The position numbers and the translations under genes are program-made. From assembly GCA_021234155.1 (NCBI GenBank), contig JAJEKV010000021.1, positions 17,469,710-17,533,709 of the forward strand: DNA of 64,000 nt, written 5' to 3'. Under the pieces are notes generated by a model, which ran no database searches, was not told the origin of the DNA, and worked only from the letters and a program-made list of their open reading frames with translations. The first letter of the stretch is position 1. The number at the start of each line of letters is the position of its first letter. Below, in pieces: positions 52,822 to 63,570 of this stretch. The DNA is from Isoetes taiwanensis. Taxonomy: Eukaryota; Streptophyta; Lycopodiopsida; Isoetales; Isoetaceae.

Positions 52822-53090
52822 GAAACACACTAAACTGCGTACGCGAAACTTTTTTCACATACGCGAAACATCGTAAAGCAGGGCACTTTATTTTTTTATT
52901 TTATTTATTTTTTCTTCTTCTTGAAATACATTGTTTAGCTTTCGCATATGCGGTTTAGTGTGTTTCGCATACACGATTTTTTTATTTTATTTTATTTTAT
53001 TTTTTACTTTTTGTGTTCTATACACGAACCTCACTGTTAACGTATACGAAATAAAGTTTGCGCATGCATTTTAGTGTGTTTCGTGTATGC
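52822..53090. repeat. Inverted and direct copies of a ~30-bp motif
   Basis: AAACACACTAAACTGCG...CGAAAC near 52822 has its reverse complement CGGTTTAGTGTGTTTCG near 52950, and a third related copy TTTTAGTGTGTTTCGTG near 53068. Between them lie TTTTA-rich tracts. It may be a foldback element; it is unrelated in sequence to the palindromic arrays of the cluster. Confidence 0.6.
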
Positions 53091-53289
53091 AAATCTTTCT
53101 TTTTCGGCTGGCGAGGAAAAATACCAAAAATACATGTTTTACATCAAAAATATATATTTTTGACTTTATACGTTGAGAATTTTAGTTTCATATATACAGA
53201 ACCTATCCCTGCCTTCTGCAATAATGGTTTACTTAAAAAGGATATTACCCGAATAAAGCACCAATTCATTAATTTTAAAAGAAATTGCT

Positions 53290-53435
53290 AATTTGAGAAA
53301 TTTAAGCTAGCAAGCAGAATAAATTTTACTCATTAATAAGCTAGCAAGCAAGATACATTTTGCTCATTTTAAGCGAGCAAGCAAGACCATTTTTATAGCT
53401 CTTAAGCTACCAAGCAGAACGCATTTTACTCGGGT
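53290..53435 (+). repeat. Tandem repeats of ~45 bp, about three and a half copies
   Basis: Units read AAGCTAGCAAGCAGAATAAA-like, then TTTTACTCATT-like. They are diverged and non-coding. Confidence 0.7.
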
Positions 53436-53502
53436 TACAAGACAAGTTTATTCTTCATCCTTATCATTTATCCTTATCCTCATTAGCAACCGGGTGTCTT
53501 AA

Positions 53503-54535
53503 TTGAAAGGCCAGTCGCTTGGGATCAACCTAGTTGAAGGCATCCCTTCAACCGTCCATGCATAGTTGATGGTTTTTATTGGTTGGTATCGAAGGGGATC
53601 ATTAGGGTTAGGCCTCCATCTCTTTTCCAAACAATCAACATAGTTATTGGGATAAGGTATAACCTTACAAAAAGACATACAACTTTTCGTAGTGAGGCTC
53701 CTTTAGGTCTTTTATAGGGTTTTCTTCTGCATATGCTAACCAGATAAGGCGGCTATCAGCTGGGCTCACAAGGAAGAACATACCCTTCTTAATATCTTGA
53801 TATAGATTAAAGATCTAAACTGGATTTTTGCGCCTTTGATTAGAAGGGCCTATGTACGGTGGTCGAAAGTTACATTCTTGGTGGATAACCATTTTAGGTT
53901 CAACCAAAGCACCCTGCCACGTGTGAGGGTAGAAATCATGCATGTCACATGGACCCGCATCCATCTCTCCAAGTACACGTAGTAGATCCAACCAGTAGTC
54001 AATAACCTCATTCATGTATGCATTAGACCATGAGTGCTCCCCTTCTTTTGAGATGGCTAGCCAATGCATGATGTATTTTGTTATGGAGCTTCTCAAAGCA
54101 CCAATGTCCTTAAGAGCTTTCACTGAGGTATCGTCTTTGGTACTCCTTAAAGAATCATGGGTGCACCATCTGCATCTGCCTTCCACATTTTGATACCCTT
54201 CTCCGACAGCCACTCACAGTGCCCAGGTTTCATCTTATAAAACATTAGAGGCCAACCGTCTTAGAACTTGAACATGATAGAAGCGGTTCTACATGGCCGA
54301 TCAACTATTCCTTCTTATCGGGAATGTAGCCTTTCACGAATCCCTTCCAATCAGGAACCTCGTGCATTAGGTAGGGCGCTACGTTCCCAAAACGGTTGAA
54401 TTAACTCCAGAATAATGAGTGCATGCGACCACCTCAAAAGAGTAGAGTAATACTAGAGCATCTATATCATCACGTGTATGCCCAACCATCATAAACCCTA
54501 AGTGGACCTCATCAAACAACCCTGCCATATATGGT
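53503..54535 (-). pseudogene. Transposon-protein remnant with GHTxxDID motif
   Basis: On the minus strand, in shifting frames: FDEVHLGFMMVGHTRDDIDA (about 54510-54450), DWKGFVKGYIPDKKE, DGWPLMFYKMKPGHCEWL (one base shifted), an open frame containing YMNEVIDYWLDLLRVLGEM and YPHTWQGALVEPKMV (54213-53815), an in-frame TAG (53815-53817), MFFLVSPADSRLIWLAYAEE, and finally RWRPNPNDPLRYQPI...WPFN with a stop near 53503. The VGHTxxDID segment followed by an L-I-G-H and K-P-G-H-x-x-W-L region is, as I recall, typical of the C-terminal domain of uncharacterised transposon proteins in animals and lower plants. Decayed. Confidence 0.5.
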
Positions 54536-54977
54536 AAGAAAAGTATGAAAACACATATATCTTATTCTGCCCAGAGCAATTATCAAGCTGAAGGTAAAGC
54601 CTCCTCGGTAGCTTTTTCGGTCTTGAGATTTCTTTCAGGGGCACTTTATATGGTTTTACCTGATTTATTGGTCATCTTGGTCTTCAAAGCCTCACACTGT
54701 AGAATTGAAGAAGCTCATGCACATGTGGATTAGTTGTATCACGTAGGTGGCACATAGTCGTCTTCATCATGTTCTCTTTATGTTCTCTTTGATGCTTTTT
54801 TGGGTTGCCCCTAGGGGGGCAAACCCTTGTTTATGTGGGTTTTTGGCATATCCTAGGTATATACTAGAATATCCTAGGTATATGCTGGTGACTGCTCCAA
54901 ACCTTCTATTTCCTGTAAACTCTCGGTCAGATGTAAAGAACTCCACGACTCCTTGCGTTGCAACCGGGTTCTGGCAA

Positions 54978-55145
54978 GGCAGGGATCGGCCATCAGAGAT
55001 CGAGAAAGCGATATGGAAGCAGCTCTTATTGGCAATTGCCTTCTTTTGGGTTTGGATCCTTCGATCTTAGGTCAGGGTGTTGGCGCAGGAAAGGCTGGAT
55101 TGTTTCGCCATTCTAATCCTAGAGTTGGCGAGGCACTTTTTCCTA
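54978..55145 (+). pseudogene. First-exon fragment of augmin subunit 6 (HAUS6/AUG6-like)
   Basis: From ATG 55013 the frame reads MEAALIGNCLLLGLDPSILG, then AGLFRHSNPRVGEALF. Plant and animal HAUS6 proteins begin with a very similar N-C-L-L-L-G-L-D-P-x-(I/V)-(I/L)-G ... V-G-L-F-R-H-S-N-P-(K/R)-L-G-E-x-L block. Homology ends after about 45 codons; a T-run shift follows and the next sequence is not recognisably HAUS6. Augmin recruits gamma-tubulin to spindle microtubules. This is a fragment, not a gene. Confidence 0.6.
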
Positions 55146-57100
55146 TTTTCTGCTAATGAAGATTGTCGTAGTTGTGGAGATGATCGATTAACTAAAGGAT
55201 CAACGCAGTTAGATGTTGCTGAGGTTCTACGCTTGTTTCTCATGGTAAGATAGCTTTTGAGTTTACAATTACAAAGAAAAATGTCTAACGTTATGCCTTT
55301 AATAATGGCTATTAGAGCATGTTGGACCACAATTGGTCGTGGACAAAAGACTCGGGAACACCACAAAAAGAACTTTGTCTCAACAGATTGCTTGATAGTA
55401 AAGGACCATCTATTCCGAAGTTATTGCAGAGAATCGAGAAGCGTAATGAGGTAAAAACAGAATATTATATGTTTCTAATGTGCATGGTACAAAACATGAT
55501 GAGCATATGTATGCTTTTTCTTTGCATTTATGGCAGTTATGAAAAATATATCGCACGATTTCTAGTCAACAATGTCACAACAGATAACCAATTCATGCAT
55601 TTGAACGTCGGAAATTTGAAGTCGCCATGAGATGTGGATTGCGTCGAGGCCAGTGCAATGGTATGGCGGGCGGCTTCTACATCAAGCTGGCCTCCGTCCT
55701 TGGTTTGTTCATGAATGTCACTCCATTATGCATTTGAGAAGAATTCTCTTCTGTGAAGATTCTTACAAAACTAGTAAAATATCCACCAAAATATTGAATT
55801 AGCCAAGTTGCAAAATCAAGCTTTTTCATTCCTCTATGCTTGACGAATCTGACATTTTCCGCACAACTCAATCAAATAGGAGTACAAGTAAAGGAGACGA
55901 ATGGAAATTAATAAATCATTTTCAACCTGGCTACACTGCACTTTGTTGTGTTATATCAAGGCCGAAATGTGTTGACTTGTTATAGCTGCATTTGAAATTG
56001 TTTTCAAGTAACATTATGGTCATGACAGTCATTTAACAAGGTTATATCAAGATTCAAGAACTGATGGTATTTCCAAGGAAAAGTTATCCTCTTATTCCTT
56101 AACAGATTCGAGTACAATAGTCGCTATTGTGACACCGACTAGCAATCCAACAAGGTTCATTTGCAATTGTAAGACTATCGTGTCCATGTGCGTTACAATT
56201 GCACAACAGATTTTCGACCGCTAGTGCGCGATTGCGGATGTTGGTCTTTCATGTAAGCCGCTCCCTACATTTACTTGTTTGTACCTCTTGCTTCTCTTTT
56301 AAAATCCACTCTTTGCTGCAGATGGTGAATCCAAACACTTTCGGAAGATTGATAGCTTTGAAAACAAGCGGATATGGCAATTACGCATGATGACAAGGAA
56401 CATACCCATTATGGGCCGTCTTTTTAGAATTAGAGCTTGCGTAAGAAGTCGGTGATAGTTGGAATGAGGATGACAAGAACAACATAGAGAGTCAAAGGGA
56501 TTTCAATTACGCAGGTCGGATTCGAGAATGGTCAAGATGATGCAAAGTCCTCCTCGATGATCGTTGGCCTCTTGGGCATAAAGGATATTCGACATTGCAA
56601 AATCATTGGGAAGAGATGCCGATGTACGCCACTCGGAAATGCACAACTCGGTTCAAAAAGCTCATTAAATGTATGGGAAAAATCACCTCCTAATTATATG
56701 AAGGAAAATACAGATGACTTGCTGACTATAAAAAGCCAAGCATGTATCTGCTCTGGCGTTTCTTGGAACTCTTACACATGCATATCTGTGTTGCGGTTGG
56801 AACCCTCAAGAAACGGAAATTTGAAAGGGGTATAGACATGGCTTAACTAAAGATGTATAAGTGTGGTCGGAGAGCTAAGTTTTGAGTATGATCATGCCAA
56901 TTATTTAGAGAAATTAGTTAGATGTGCTTTGTATCTTCCGTTTAAGCGAGTTTGTTGAAGCATCATGCATGTATGTTACTTTAACAATGCAAAGAGATTA
57001 TGTTTATTTATCTTGCCACTTGCTTGCTTGTACCGCTCATGAAATCGGCAACGACCAGCGTAATGTCACGTTTATACCGTAAGCTTGTGAAATGACGGTT
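55146..57100. other. No clearly identifiable gene
   Basis: There are exon-like pieces with donors (for example ending AATGAG|GTAAAA at about 55450), and a stretch near 56580-56690 in which a frame reads HWEEMPMYATRKCTTRFK. I cannot assign them; some may be upstream parts of the RNA polymerase remnant. Confidence 0.3.
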
Positions 57101-57129
57101 ATGACATCCGTGGTATGGATGTCATAACC

Positions 57130-58081
57130 GCAATTTTGAATGGTTGCGATAACACTTGATGCTCTTGGCGAGATGTTCAAGGAAGTAAGGTGCATAATGA
57201 AGTGGTTCGGTGATTGTGCTAAGGTGGAAAATTGGAATGCTAAATTTTTGTTTGGTTTTGTTATTAGAAACAAAATTTTATATGCAATATAATATCATGT
57301 ATTATAGATAATAGCTTGGATGGTGAAGCGGTGAGATTGGGTTTTACTACCAGCAACCATACCTGAGGAGGCCTGGAAGGCATTTTGTAGGTTAATTTTT
57401 TTTTGTTTGCACTTTTCAAGAAGAATGGTTTCTTAGAAAGAACTACCATTTCGTGTGAGAACATCTCTTCAAGTTCTTGCACTAAGGAGGGAAGTGAAAT
57501 GCCAAGAAGCTTCTTAATCACCTTCGTGATTCCGGAGCTTTTTATTAACCCTTTTAAAAACGTTGTGGATATCCGTGTCATGGTTCGGGACTTAATGAAC
57601 TGCATTTCCACCAAATTTCGTCCACTTTTTAGACGGATCTCATATGATGATGACAGCGGTTGCTTGCAAAAATGCAGGACTTGCATTTGCAGGACTTGCA
57701 TTTGCAGATGGGTTTAGATGACAACATAACTAAGCAATCATGAAGGTGATTATTTGTCTTATGTCGCTATTGGTCACGTGGAGTGCATGATTCGTTTTGG
57801 ACACATCTTTGGTGATGTTGAAAAGCTTAATGTTGTATTGAGGGAAAAGTTTGTGGAGCTTTATAGCCAACCAATACTTGAAAATGTAAGAATTGGCGCC
57901 TATTTTCATGTTCTTCAAATGTGATGCTCGTGATCTTTATATTTTGCATTTGTGTCGCAGCTTGCTTGAGAATTTTCAAAAGCGGCTTCCCCACTTAAGG
58001 TTTCCACCCGTGCCAATACGAGGTGATCTTATTCTAAATGAAGTTTTGAGGTCTCCTTATTTTTTTTTAATTGACTTTTGA
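57130..58081 (+). pseudogene. Phage-type organellar RNA polymerase (RPOT-like) pseudogene, 3' half with introns
   Basis: Blocks of the T7-like mitochondrial/plastid RNA polymerase appear in order: LDALGEMFKEVRCIMKWFGDCAK (57140-57211, quoted as one motif in parts), QQPYLRRPGRH (about 57350), [19 protein letters not shown] and NAGLAFA (57605-57690), VHDSFWTH (57783-57806, carrying the conserved catalytic-region Asp), REKFVELYSQPILEN (to 57882), then after a 77-bp GT-AG intron LLENFQKRLPHLRFPPVP and GDLILNEVLRSPYFF (57960-58070). The family ends ...PPLPxRGDFDLxxVLxSPYFF(N/S). Indels break the frame around 57700 and 57806, a 15-bp unit is duplicated at about 57674-57703, and the usual terminal residue is replaced by a short extension. 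Introns are retained, so this is a segmental copy, not a retrocopy. Confidence 0.72.
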
Positions 58082-58089
58082 CAGAGGCC

Positions 58090-60030
58090 ACAAAGTCAAG
58101 TAATTATAAATCTTGATCATGTCCTCAATTTTTCTCGACATGACTGTTGAGTAGTAAGCAAAACCATGACCGTGATATAGGAGGAGAAAGCTCTAGGAAC
58201 TTAATCATGTTCAACATGAATAAGACGCTACGCTGGATTGTTGTCATGGCACAAGATTTAGAAGACTTTTGTAACATATTTTTGATGCGGAACATCTCTT
58301 GGTTTCATTCTCTCAAAGAAAATGGTCAAGTCATTTGGAAGAGATGATCTCGGTGATGAATGTATACCTATCAATTTTAACAGATTTGTATCACTTTTCT
58401 TTTCGTGGAGCGTAATCGCCTTGTCACCGTAATTACTTGAACTCTCTCGAGTATACTGAAGTTGATAGGCAAGTGGGGTAAAGTAGTCGCAGTTGTCAAA
58501 AGCTTGAACGTGTTTAAGAAACGTTTTAACTAGGTCAATTAGAAACAACGAATAAAAGTTTGCCTTTCTAAAATATATAATTGTGTTTGCTAGATGCTAA
58601 AGCAACATGCTTCTACCTCGTTCCACATTTAGGGCAATGATGACTTTCTTCCCATTTTTTTTTTTCATTACAGACCGGCAGAGCTTGAGTGGGTAGAGGC
58701 AAGTTGACAATGGTAGGTTATAGCCAGATTAGGTTCTGCGATGGCACACTAAGACAACCCACTAGAAGGTTAATATGTGATAAAGATATGTTGCCCTAAG
58801 GTACGTGGGGAGCACATTATATAACGACCTGCTTGAGTTTGTCGCGAACAATTGGCTCTTCTTTTTTTACACCGAGTATCTTTTACACCCAATATTTTTT
58901 GAGCCGAGTCGAACAAAAGAAATGTACCAGATATATAACATACAACCGCACCTTGTGCACCCCTGCTAGTGGAGGATTGCATTATTAAAACAATTGATGC
59001 AATTTGTTGATGGTTCTCAACTTCCTTACCATCGACTGAATGGCAATAATAATAGATTAGCTAACATCTTTAATAGTTTCATGGCCTATCAATAACAATC
59101 ATATTTACAATATCATGGCACATCTTCTAGTTGTTCCTTTGGTTCCTTTGGTGAAACCTACATATGTAAACATGGGTAAAAGCTTGCAAGTCCAATGCGT
59201 TTGGAGGATTGTGAAATGCAATTTTAGCATTGAGGAAGGGTAGAAAACGCAGAATGCTATTTCTTAGATTGGGTTTACTTTCAATGATAGCTATGCATGG
59301 GTAGATCATGGCAAATACTTAGCAAACATTGACAAATGTTACTTGCATATATGTTATGCAATCCTGGTTTGCAATGTTGAAAAATAGTTCTCGAAATATT
59401 AATAAGTGTTATATTAATAAGTGTTACGCATTAAATATTGGGCAATTACTTGTTGCAAAAAATATAATGTCAAAGAAAATGTTCTACAAATATTAGCCAA
59501 CATATGCAAAAAAATGATGGGAAAGTGTAAAGAATATATAAATGTTGGGCATATGATCGATATATGTTGGACAAAATTTTAAAAACGATATTTCTTTTAT
59601 ATTGGCTATGTAGTTATTTACTGGTTATGTAGTTATGTACTTGACTACATAGAATGTGGGCCAGACCAAGAGAAAATTGATACAGGCATGTCTCATCACA
59701 TAATATTTTGACAGATTAATGCGCACAATGGAGACAACAAACGCCCCTTCTTCTTCTTCTAAAAAAACTATTCTATTCTATTCTATTCTTCTAATGTGTA
59801 CTCTTGGAGTAACAAGAAGGCAGGGAATGATAGGGTGGTACTGTGGTTGTCAAACTGTTCCCAAGCCACTTCACCCTCCGGCCATGGAGGGCAACCCTCC
59901 GTGCGCAGCACCTTGTTTTGATAAAGAGGGTCACCAAAGTTTTTCGAGTGTCCAAAATTTAAATAACGATTAGGGCAATCCAAAAACAGGGGCTGGGGTG
60001 GCTAAAACAAGACATACTGTTTTGGCGACA
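58090..60030. other. No recognisable gene
   Basis: AT-rich with short frames. A (TTCTA)n run is at about 59770. Confidence 0.45.
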
Positions 60031-60035
60031 TACCT

Positions 60036-60043
60036 AAACCCTA
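60036..60043 (+). promoter_or_regulatory. Telo-box of the RPL4 gene
   Basis: AAACCCTA lies 63-70 bp before the ATG. Telo-boxes near the start site are characteristic of plant ribosomal protein genes, and this supports a native promoter. Confidence 0.65.
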
Positions 60044-60105
60044 GCACCTAAACCTAAATCCGATTTTAGTTGCCCTAAAGTTTCTTGCATTCAGCGATCG
60101 GAGCT

Positions 60106-61311
60106 ATGGCGGCTCGGCCCACGGTAACGGTGCAAGCAGCCGAAGGATCGGCGGAACCTGGAGCAGTTACATTACCTGATGTGCTGAAAGCTGCAATCCG
60201 CGCAGATATTGTGCAAGAGGTTCATACAAATCTTGCAAAGAACAAACGACAACCCTATGCTGTGAGTACCAAAGCAGGCCACCAAACTTCTGCCGAATCA
60301 TGGGGTACCGGAAGAGCAGTTTCCAGGATTCCCAGAGTTCCCGGTGGAGGTACCCACAGAGCTGGCCAGGGAGCTTTTGGAAATATGTGCAGGGGTGGAA
60401 GAAGATTTGCTCCAACGAAAATCTGGAGGAAATGGCACAGAAAGGTAAACCTGAACCTCAAGAGGTATGCTATTGTTTCTGCTTTGGCTGCATCTGCAAT
60501 TCCAGCTCTTGTTATGGCTAGAGGGCATAGGATTGACAAGGTCCCAGAAGTGCCTCTTGTTGTTAGCGACTCTATTGAGAGTATTGAAAAAACCTCCGTT
60601 GCTGTTAAGTTGTTGAAGAAGTTGGGTGCTTATGATGATGTTGAAAAGGTTAAGGAAAGCCGCAACATTCGTCGCGGAAAGGGTAAGATGAGAAACAGAA
60701 GATATGTTCAGAGGAGAGGTCCTTTGATTGTTTATGGAACTGAAGGTGCTAAGCTGACCAAAGCATTTAGAAATATTCCAGGTGTTGACTTGTGCAATGT
60801 TGAGAAGCTTAATCTTCTGCAGCTTGCTCCTGGTGGTCATTTGGGCAGGTTTATTGTTTGGACTAAATCTGCTTTTGAAAAGTTGGATGAGGTTTTTGGT
60901 ACCTTTGAAAAGAAGGCTGAGCTGAAGAAGGGTTACCAGCTTCCGGCTCCTATGATGGCAAATTCTGATTTGGTGAGGATTATAAACTCTGATGAGGTTC
61001 AGAGTGTTGTGCGCCCTAAGAAGACAGGCGTAAAGAGGGCTGCACTGAAGAAGAACCCTCTGAAAAACCTTGGTGCGTTGTTAAAGTTGAACCCATATGC
61101 CAAAACTGCAAGGAGAATGGCTCTCATAGCCGAGGAACAACAGAAGAAGGCCAGAGCAGAGAAACTTGCACAGAAGAGGAAAGAACCAAAGGAGGTTGCT
61201 GACAAGAAAACAATTAAGAAGGCTGGAGAGGCCTGGTACAAGAAGATGATTTCTGATAGCGACTACACGGAGTTTGAGAACTTCTCAAAATGGCTTGGAG
61301 TGTCGCAGTAA
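60106..61311 (+). CDS. RPL4: 60S ribosomal protein L4 (uL4), intact
   Basis: Starts at ATG 60106 ([14 protein letters not shown]); 401 codons to TAA. Cytosolic large-subunit protein that lines the exit tunnel. Diagnostic blocks: SRQPYAVS-like [20 protein letters not shown], the highly conserved [20 protein letters not shown] and [15 protein letters not shown] tunnel-loop region (residues about 68-110), [53 protein letters not shown], and the eukaryote-specific basic C-terminal extension ending FSKWLGVSQ. Length matches plant RPL4 (about 400-407). There are no stops, shifts or introns. The absence of introns could mean a retrocopy, but the telo-box upstream and clean frame argue for a working gene. 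The usual start context is good; an upstream in-frame TTG is not needed. Confidence 0.97.
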   Translation: MAARPTVTVQAAEGSAEPGAVTLPDVLKAAIRADIVQEVHTNLAKNKRQPYAVSTKAGHQTSAESWGTGRAVSRIPRVPGGGTHRAGQGAFGNMCRGGRRFAPTKIWRKWHRKVNLNLKRYAIVSALAASAIPALVMARGHRIDKVPEVPLVVSDSIESIEKTSVAVKLLKKLGAYDDVEKVKESRNIRRGKGKMRNRRYVQRRGPLIVYGTEGAKLTKAFRNIPGVDLCNVEKLNLLQLAPGGHLGRFIVWTKSAFEKLDEVFGTFEKKAELKKGYQLPAPMMANSDLVRIINSDEVQSVVRPKKTGVKRAALKKNPLKNLGALLKLNPYAKTARRMALIAEEQQKKARAEKLAQKRKEPKEVADKKTIKKAGEAWYKKMISDSDYTEFENFSKWLGVSQ

Positions 61312-61840
61312 GAATTTTATGCGTGTTTAGTAACGTTTTTGGAAGTTGATTACCTTGTTTATTGCAATGTACCAGGAATTTGAACATTGTCAATGTTTTA
61401 GAATAGGATTCTTACTGTTTTTTTGTAGTGAATTAAGTGATAACTTTTCATATTCATGAGATATGTAAACATGATCCACTTCTGACTTCTGCGGATGTGG
61501 ATCCTTTTAATTATGTCATTTTGGCTTTCTGGCTCTGTTATCTACTTTTATTTCATGTATTTTCTCTTCTCAAGCACCAAAATTTGGAAGAGGTTTGAAG
61601 CACAAGTTAAGTAAATTTAGCTGTAAATCAGATTTTGAGTCGCTTATTTTAGGCCTTCAGATCATGAAAGGTTCTATCTTCCAGCTTAGTGGCCATCATG
61701 TCGTTTTCAATAAAGAGTCGTAAGTAAAGGCTTTCAAAATCCAATGGTCTTGCAGAAATACTTTCATTCCAAAATCATTGGTGGTGCTAAAACATTTAAA
61801 GATAGATTTGCTCTACAACCCAGATGAGATGACAGAGAGA
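61312..61840 (+). other. RPL4 3' flank
   Basis: AT- and T-rich sequence with no further gene. The polyadenylation site cannot be placed exactly. Confidence 0.5.
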
Positions 61841-62070
61841 GATGGCACTAATAGAGCCTAGGACTCCTGGCAGAGAAAGATGGCACTAATACTGGTAGAG
61901 CCTAGGACTCCTGGCGAGTAACTGAAGGTAATGCCAGTGCCTAGCAGCTTGGAAATGCCAGTGCCGGAACAGGAATGACGACGATCTTGCGACCCAAAAT
62001 TCGTGTCCAACAAAGGAACAGGAATGACGACGGTCTTGCGACCCAAAATTGGTGTCCAACAAAGGAAATA
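61835..62070 (+). repeat. Two adjacent tandem duplications
   Basis: GATGGCACTAAT...GAGCCTAGGACTCCTGGC occurs twice at about 61839-61917. GGAACAGGAATGACGACG...GTGTCCAACAAA (about 48 bp) occurs twice at about 61966-62065. Confidence 0.85.
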
Positions 62071-62097
62071 AAACCCCACCCAGCCAAAAAAAAGGGA

Positions 62098-62995
62098 GCC
62101 TATGTCAAGACTTCCATTATGATATAGGTATTGTATAGGGGAATGGAGGTTGGGGACTCCATTCCGAGTTTTCAGGTGGGGTCCTGTGACTGCGTTAGTG
62201 CGGGTCACCTGGAAACCGGCATGGAGGACCCATTCCCCTCCAAAATAGAAATAGGCGAGCTCCAACCTCCATTCCCCGCTAAAATAGAAATAGGCTCCAA
62301 CCTCCATTCCCCTCCAAAATAGAAATAGGCTAGCTTAGAAGATCTGCCTATAAAACCAACCTCCATTCCCCTACAAAATAGAAATAGGGGATCTTAGAAA
62401 ATTTGCCTATGAAAAGCTCTGCCTGCCAGGGAAGATCTGACTGCAAAAAGGGGAAGCTTTGCTTAAGAAATAGGGAAGATTTGCATGCAAAAATAGAAAT
62501 AGAAGGGGAAGCTCTGCCTACATGCGAAATAAGGAAGATCTGCATGCAAAAATAGAAATAGAAGATCTGTGCTGCTGGTCCTTGAAGTTGTCTGATTGAA
62601 TTGGGCGCTAAACTGGACATCCACGAGCAATATGACCAGCTCCTCCATACTAGAGGCTCTTTGAAGCTCTGCCGCGAAGAATACAAGGCTCTGAGATCTG
62701 CAACTGAGAAGCTAAGAACCAAGCTGAGAAGTTAAGAACTGGGCTGCTCCTCGAATTTGGCAAAGAGCCCCTTGAATCTTTAAAGCTTCTTGAATCTGGC
62801 AAAGAGGTTTGAAGCCGAGAACTGAGCTGAAAAGCCAAGAATGCAATTGGCAAGGTCTACGAACTGCAGCGACTGTCGCTAACGCAAGTGGCCTATTTCT
62901 GTTTTGTGCAGGGCGGGAGCCTATGTTAAGAATTATCGGACCCATTATAATATAGGTATTATGCCAGGGCAGGCATAATACCTATATTATGCCTT
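62098..62995. mobile_element. Possible non-autonomous element with repeated termini
   Basis: GAGCCTATGTCAAGACTTCC...ATATAGGTATT at about 62096-62130 is echoed by GAGCCTATGTTAAGAATTAT...ATATAGGTATTAT at about 62918-62960. In between, ACCTCCATTCCCCTCCAAAA, AAAATAGAAATAGG and GGAAGATCTGC-like units recur several times. No coding capacity recognised. The class is unclear. Confidence 0.4.
62947..62990. repeat. Perfect hairpin, 19-bp arms, 6-nt loop
   Basis: The left arm ATAATATAGGTATTATGCC (62947-62965), loop AGGGCA, and the right arm 62972-62990 is its exact reverse complement. It may be a terminus of the element to its left or a cruciform-forming site. Confidence 0.9.
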
Positions 62996-63374
62996 CGTTG
63001 CCCTGGCACATTCTCTAACGTACTGCTTTGGGGCAGAGGCTATTTAGCGTTGTGGAGTGGAAGCAAGCAACGATTTCCAGAAAATCATTGCAATTTTGTA
63101 AAGGCCTAGAGAGGAGGCCATTATCAAAGATAATCTGTGTCTTAATTAGGCGAAATAGCCTGTGCCCAAACATTACGCATGTTAAGCCATTCCAAGAAGA
63201 GGATAGACTAATAAGACATTGAAGGTACTCAGGATGGATATAGGACAAGATATCTTCCGAATCACATGGGAGGCTATTGATTAGTGGCGCAGTCAGTACT
63301 GTATGCAAGGACAGTTGGAACTATGCACCTCAAAGGATAAGTTTATTAGATGTATGATCAATATAAGTAACCCA

Positions 63375-63570
63375 CATTATTCATATTGAGAGGTTAGTAA
63401 AATGTCTAGCATACTTCAGCTGTTCTATGAGGTATGATCCTATAATTAACCCGCATTATGAGGCATGATCATATAATTAACCCGCATTATGAGGTATGAT
63501 CATATAATTAACCCGCATTATTCATATATTGAGAGGTTAGTAAAATTTCTAGCATACTTTAGCTGTTTTA
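63375..63570 (+). repeat. Tandem repeat: three 34-bp units inside a larger duplication
   Basis: GAGGTATGATC...ATAATTAACCCGCATTAT occurs three times (about 63428-63520). It is flanked by two copies of TTCATATTGAGAGGTTAGTA...TAGCATACTT-like sequence (63378 and 63521). Confidence 0.85.
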
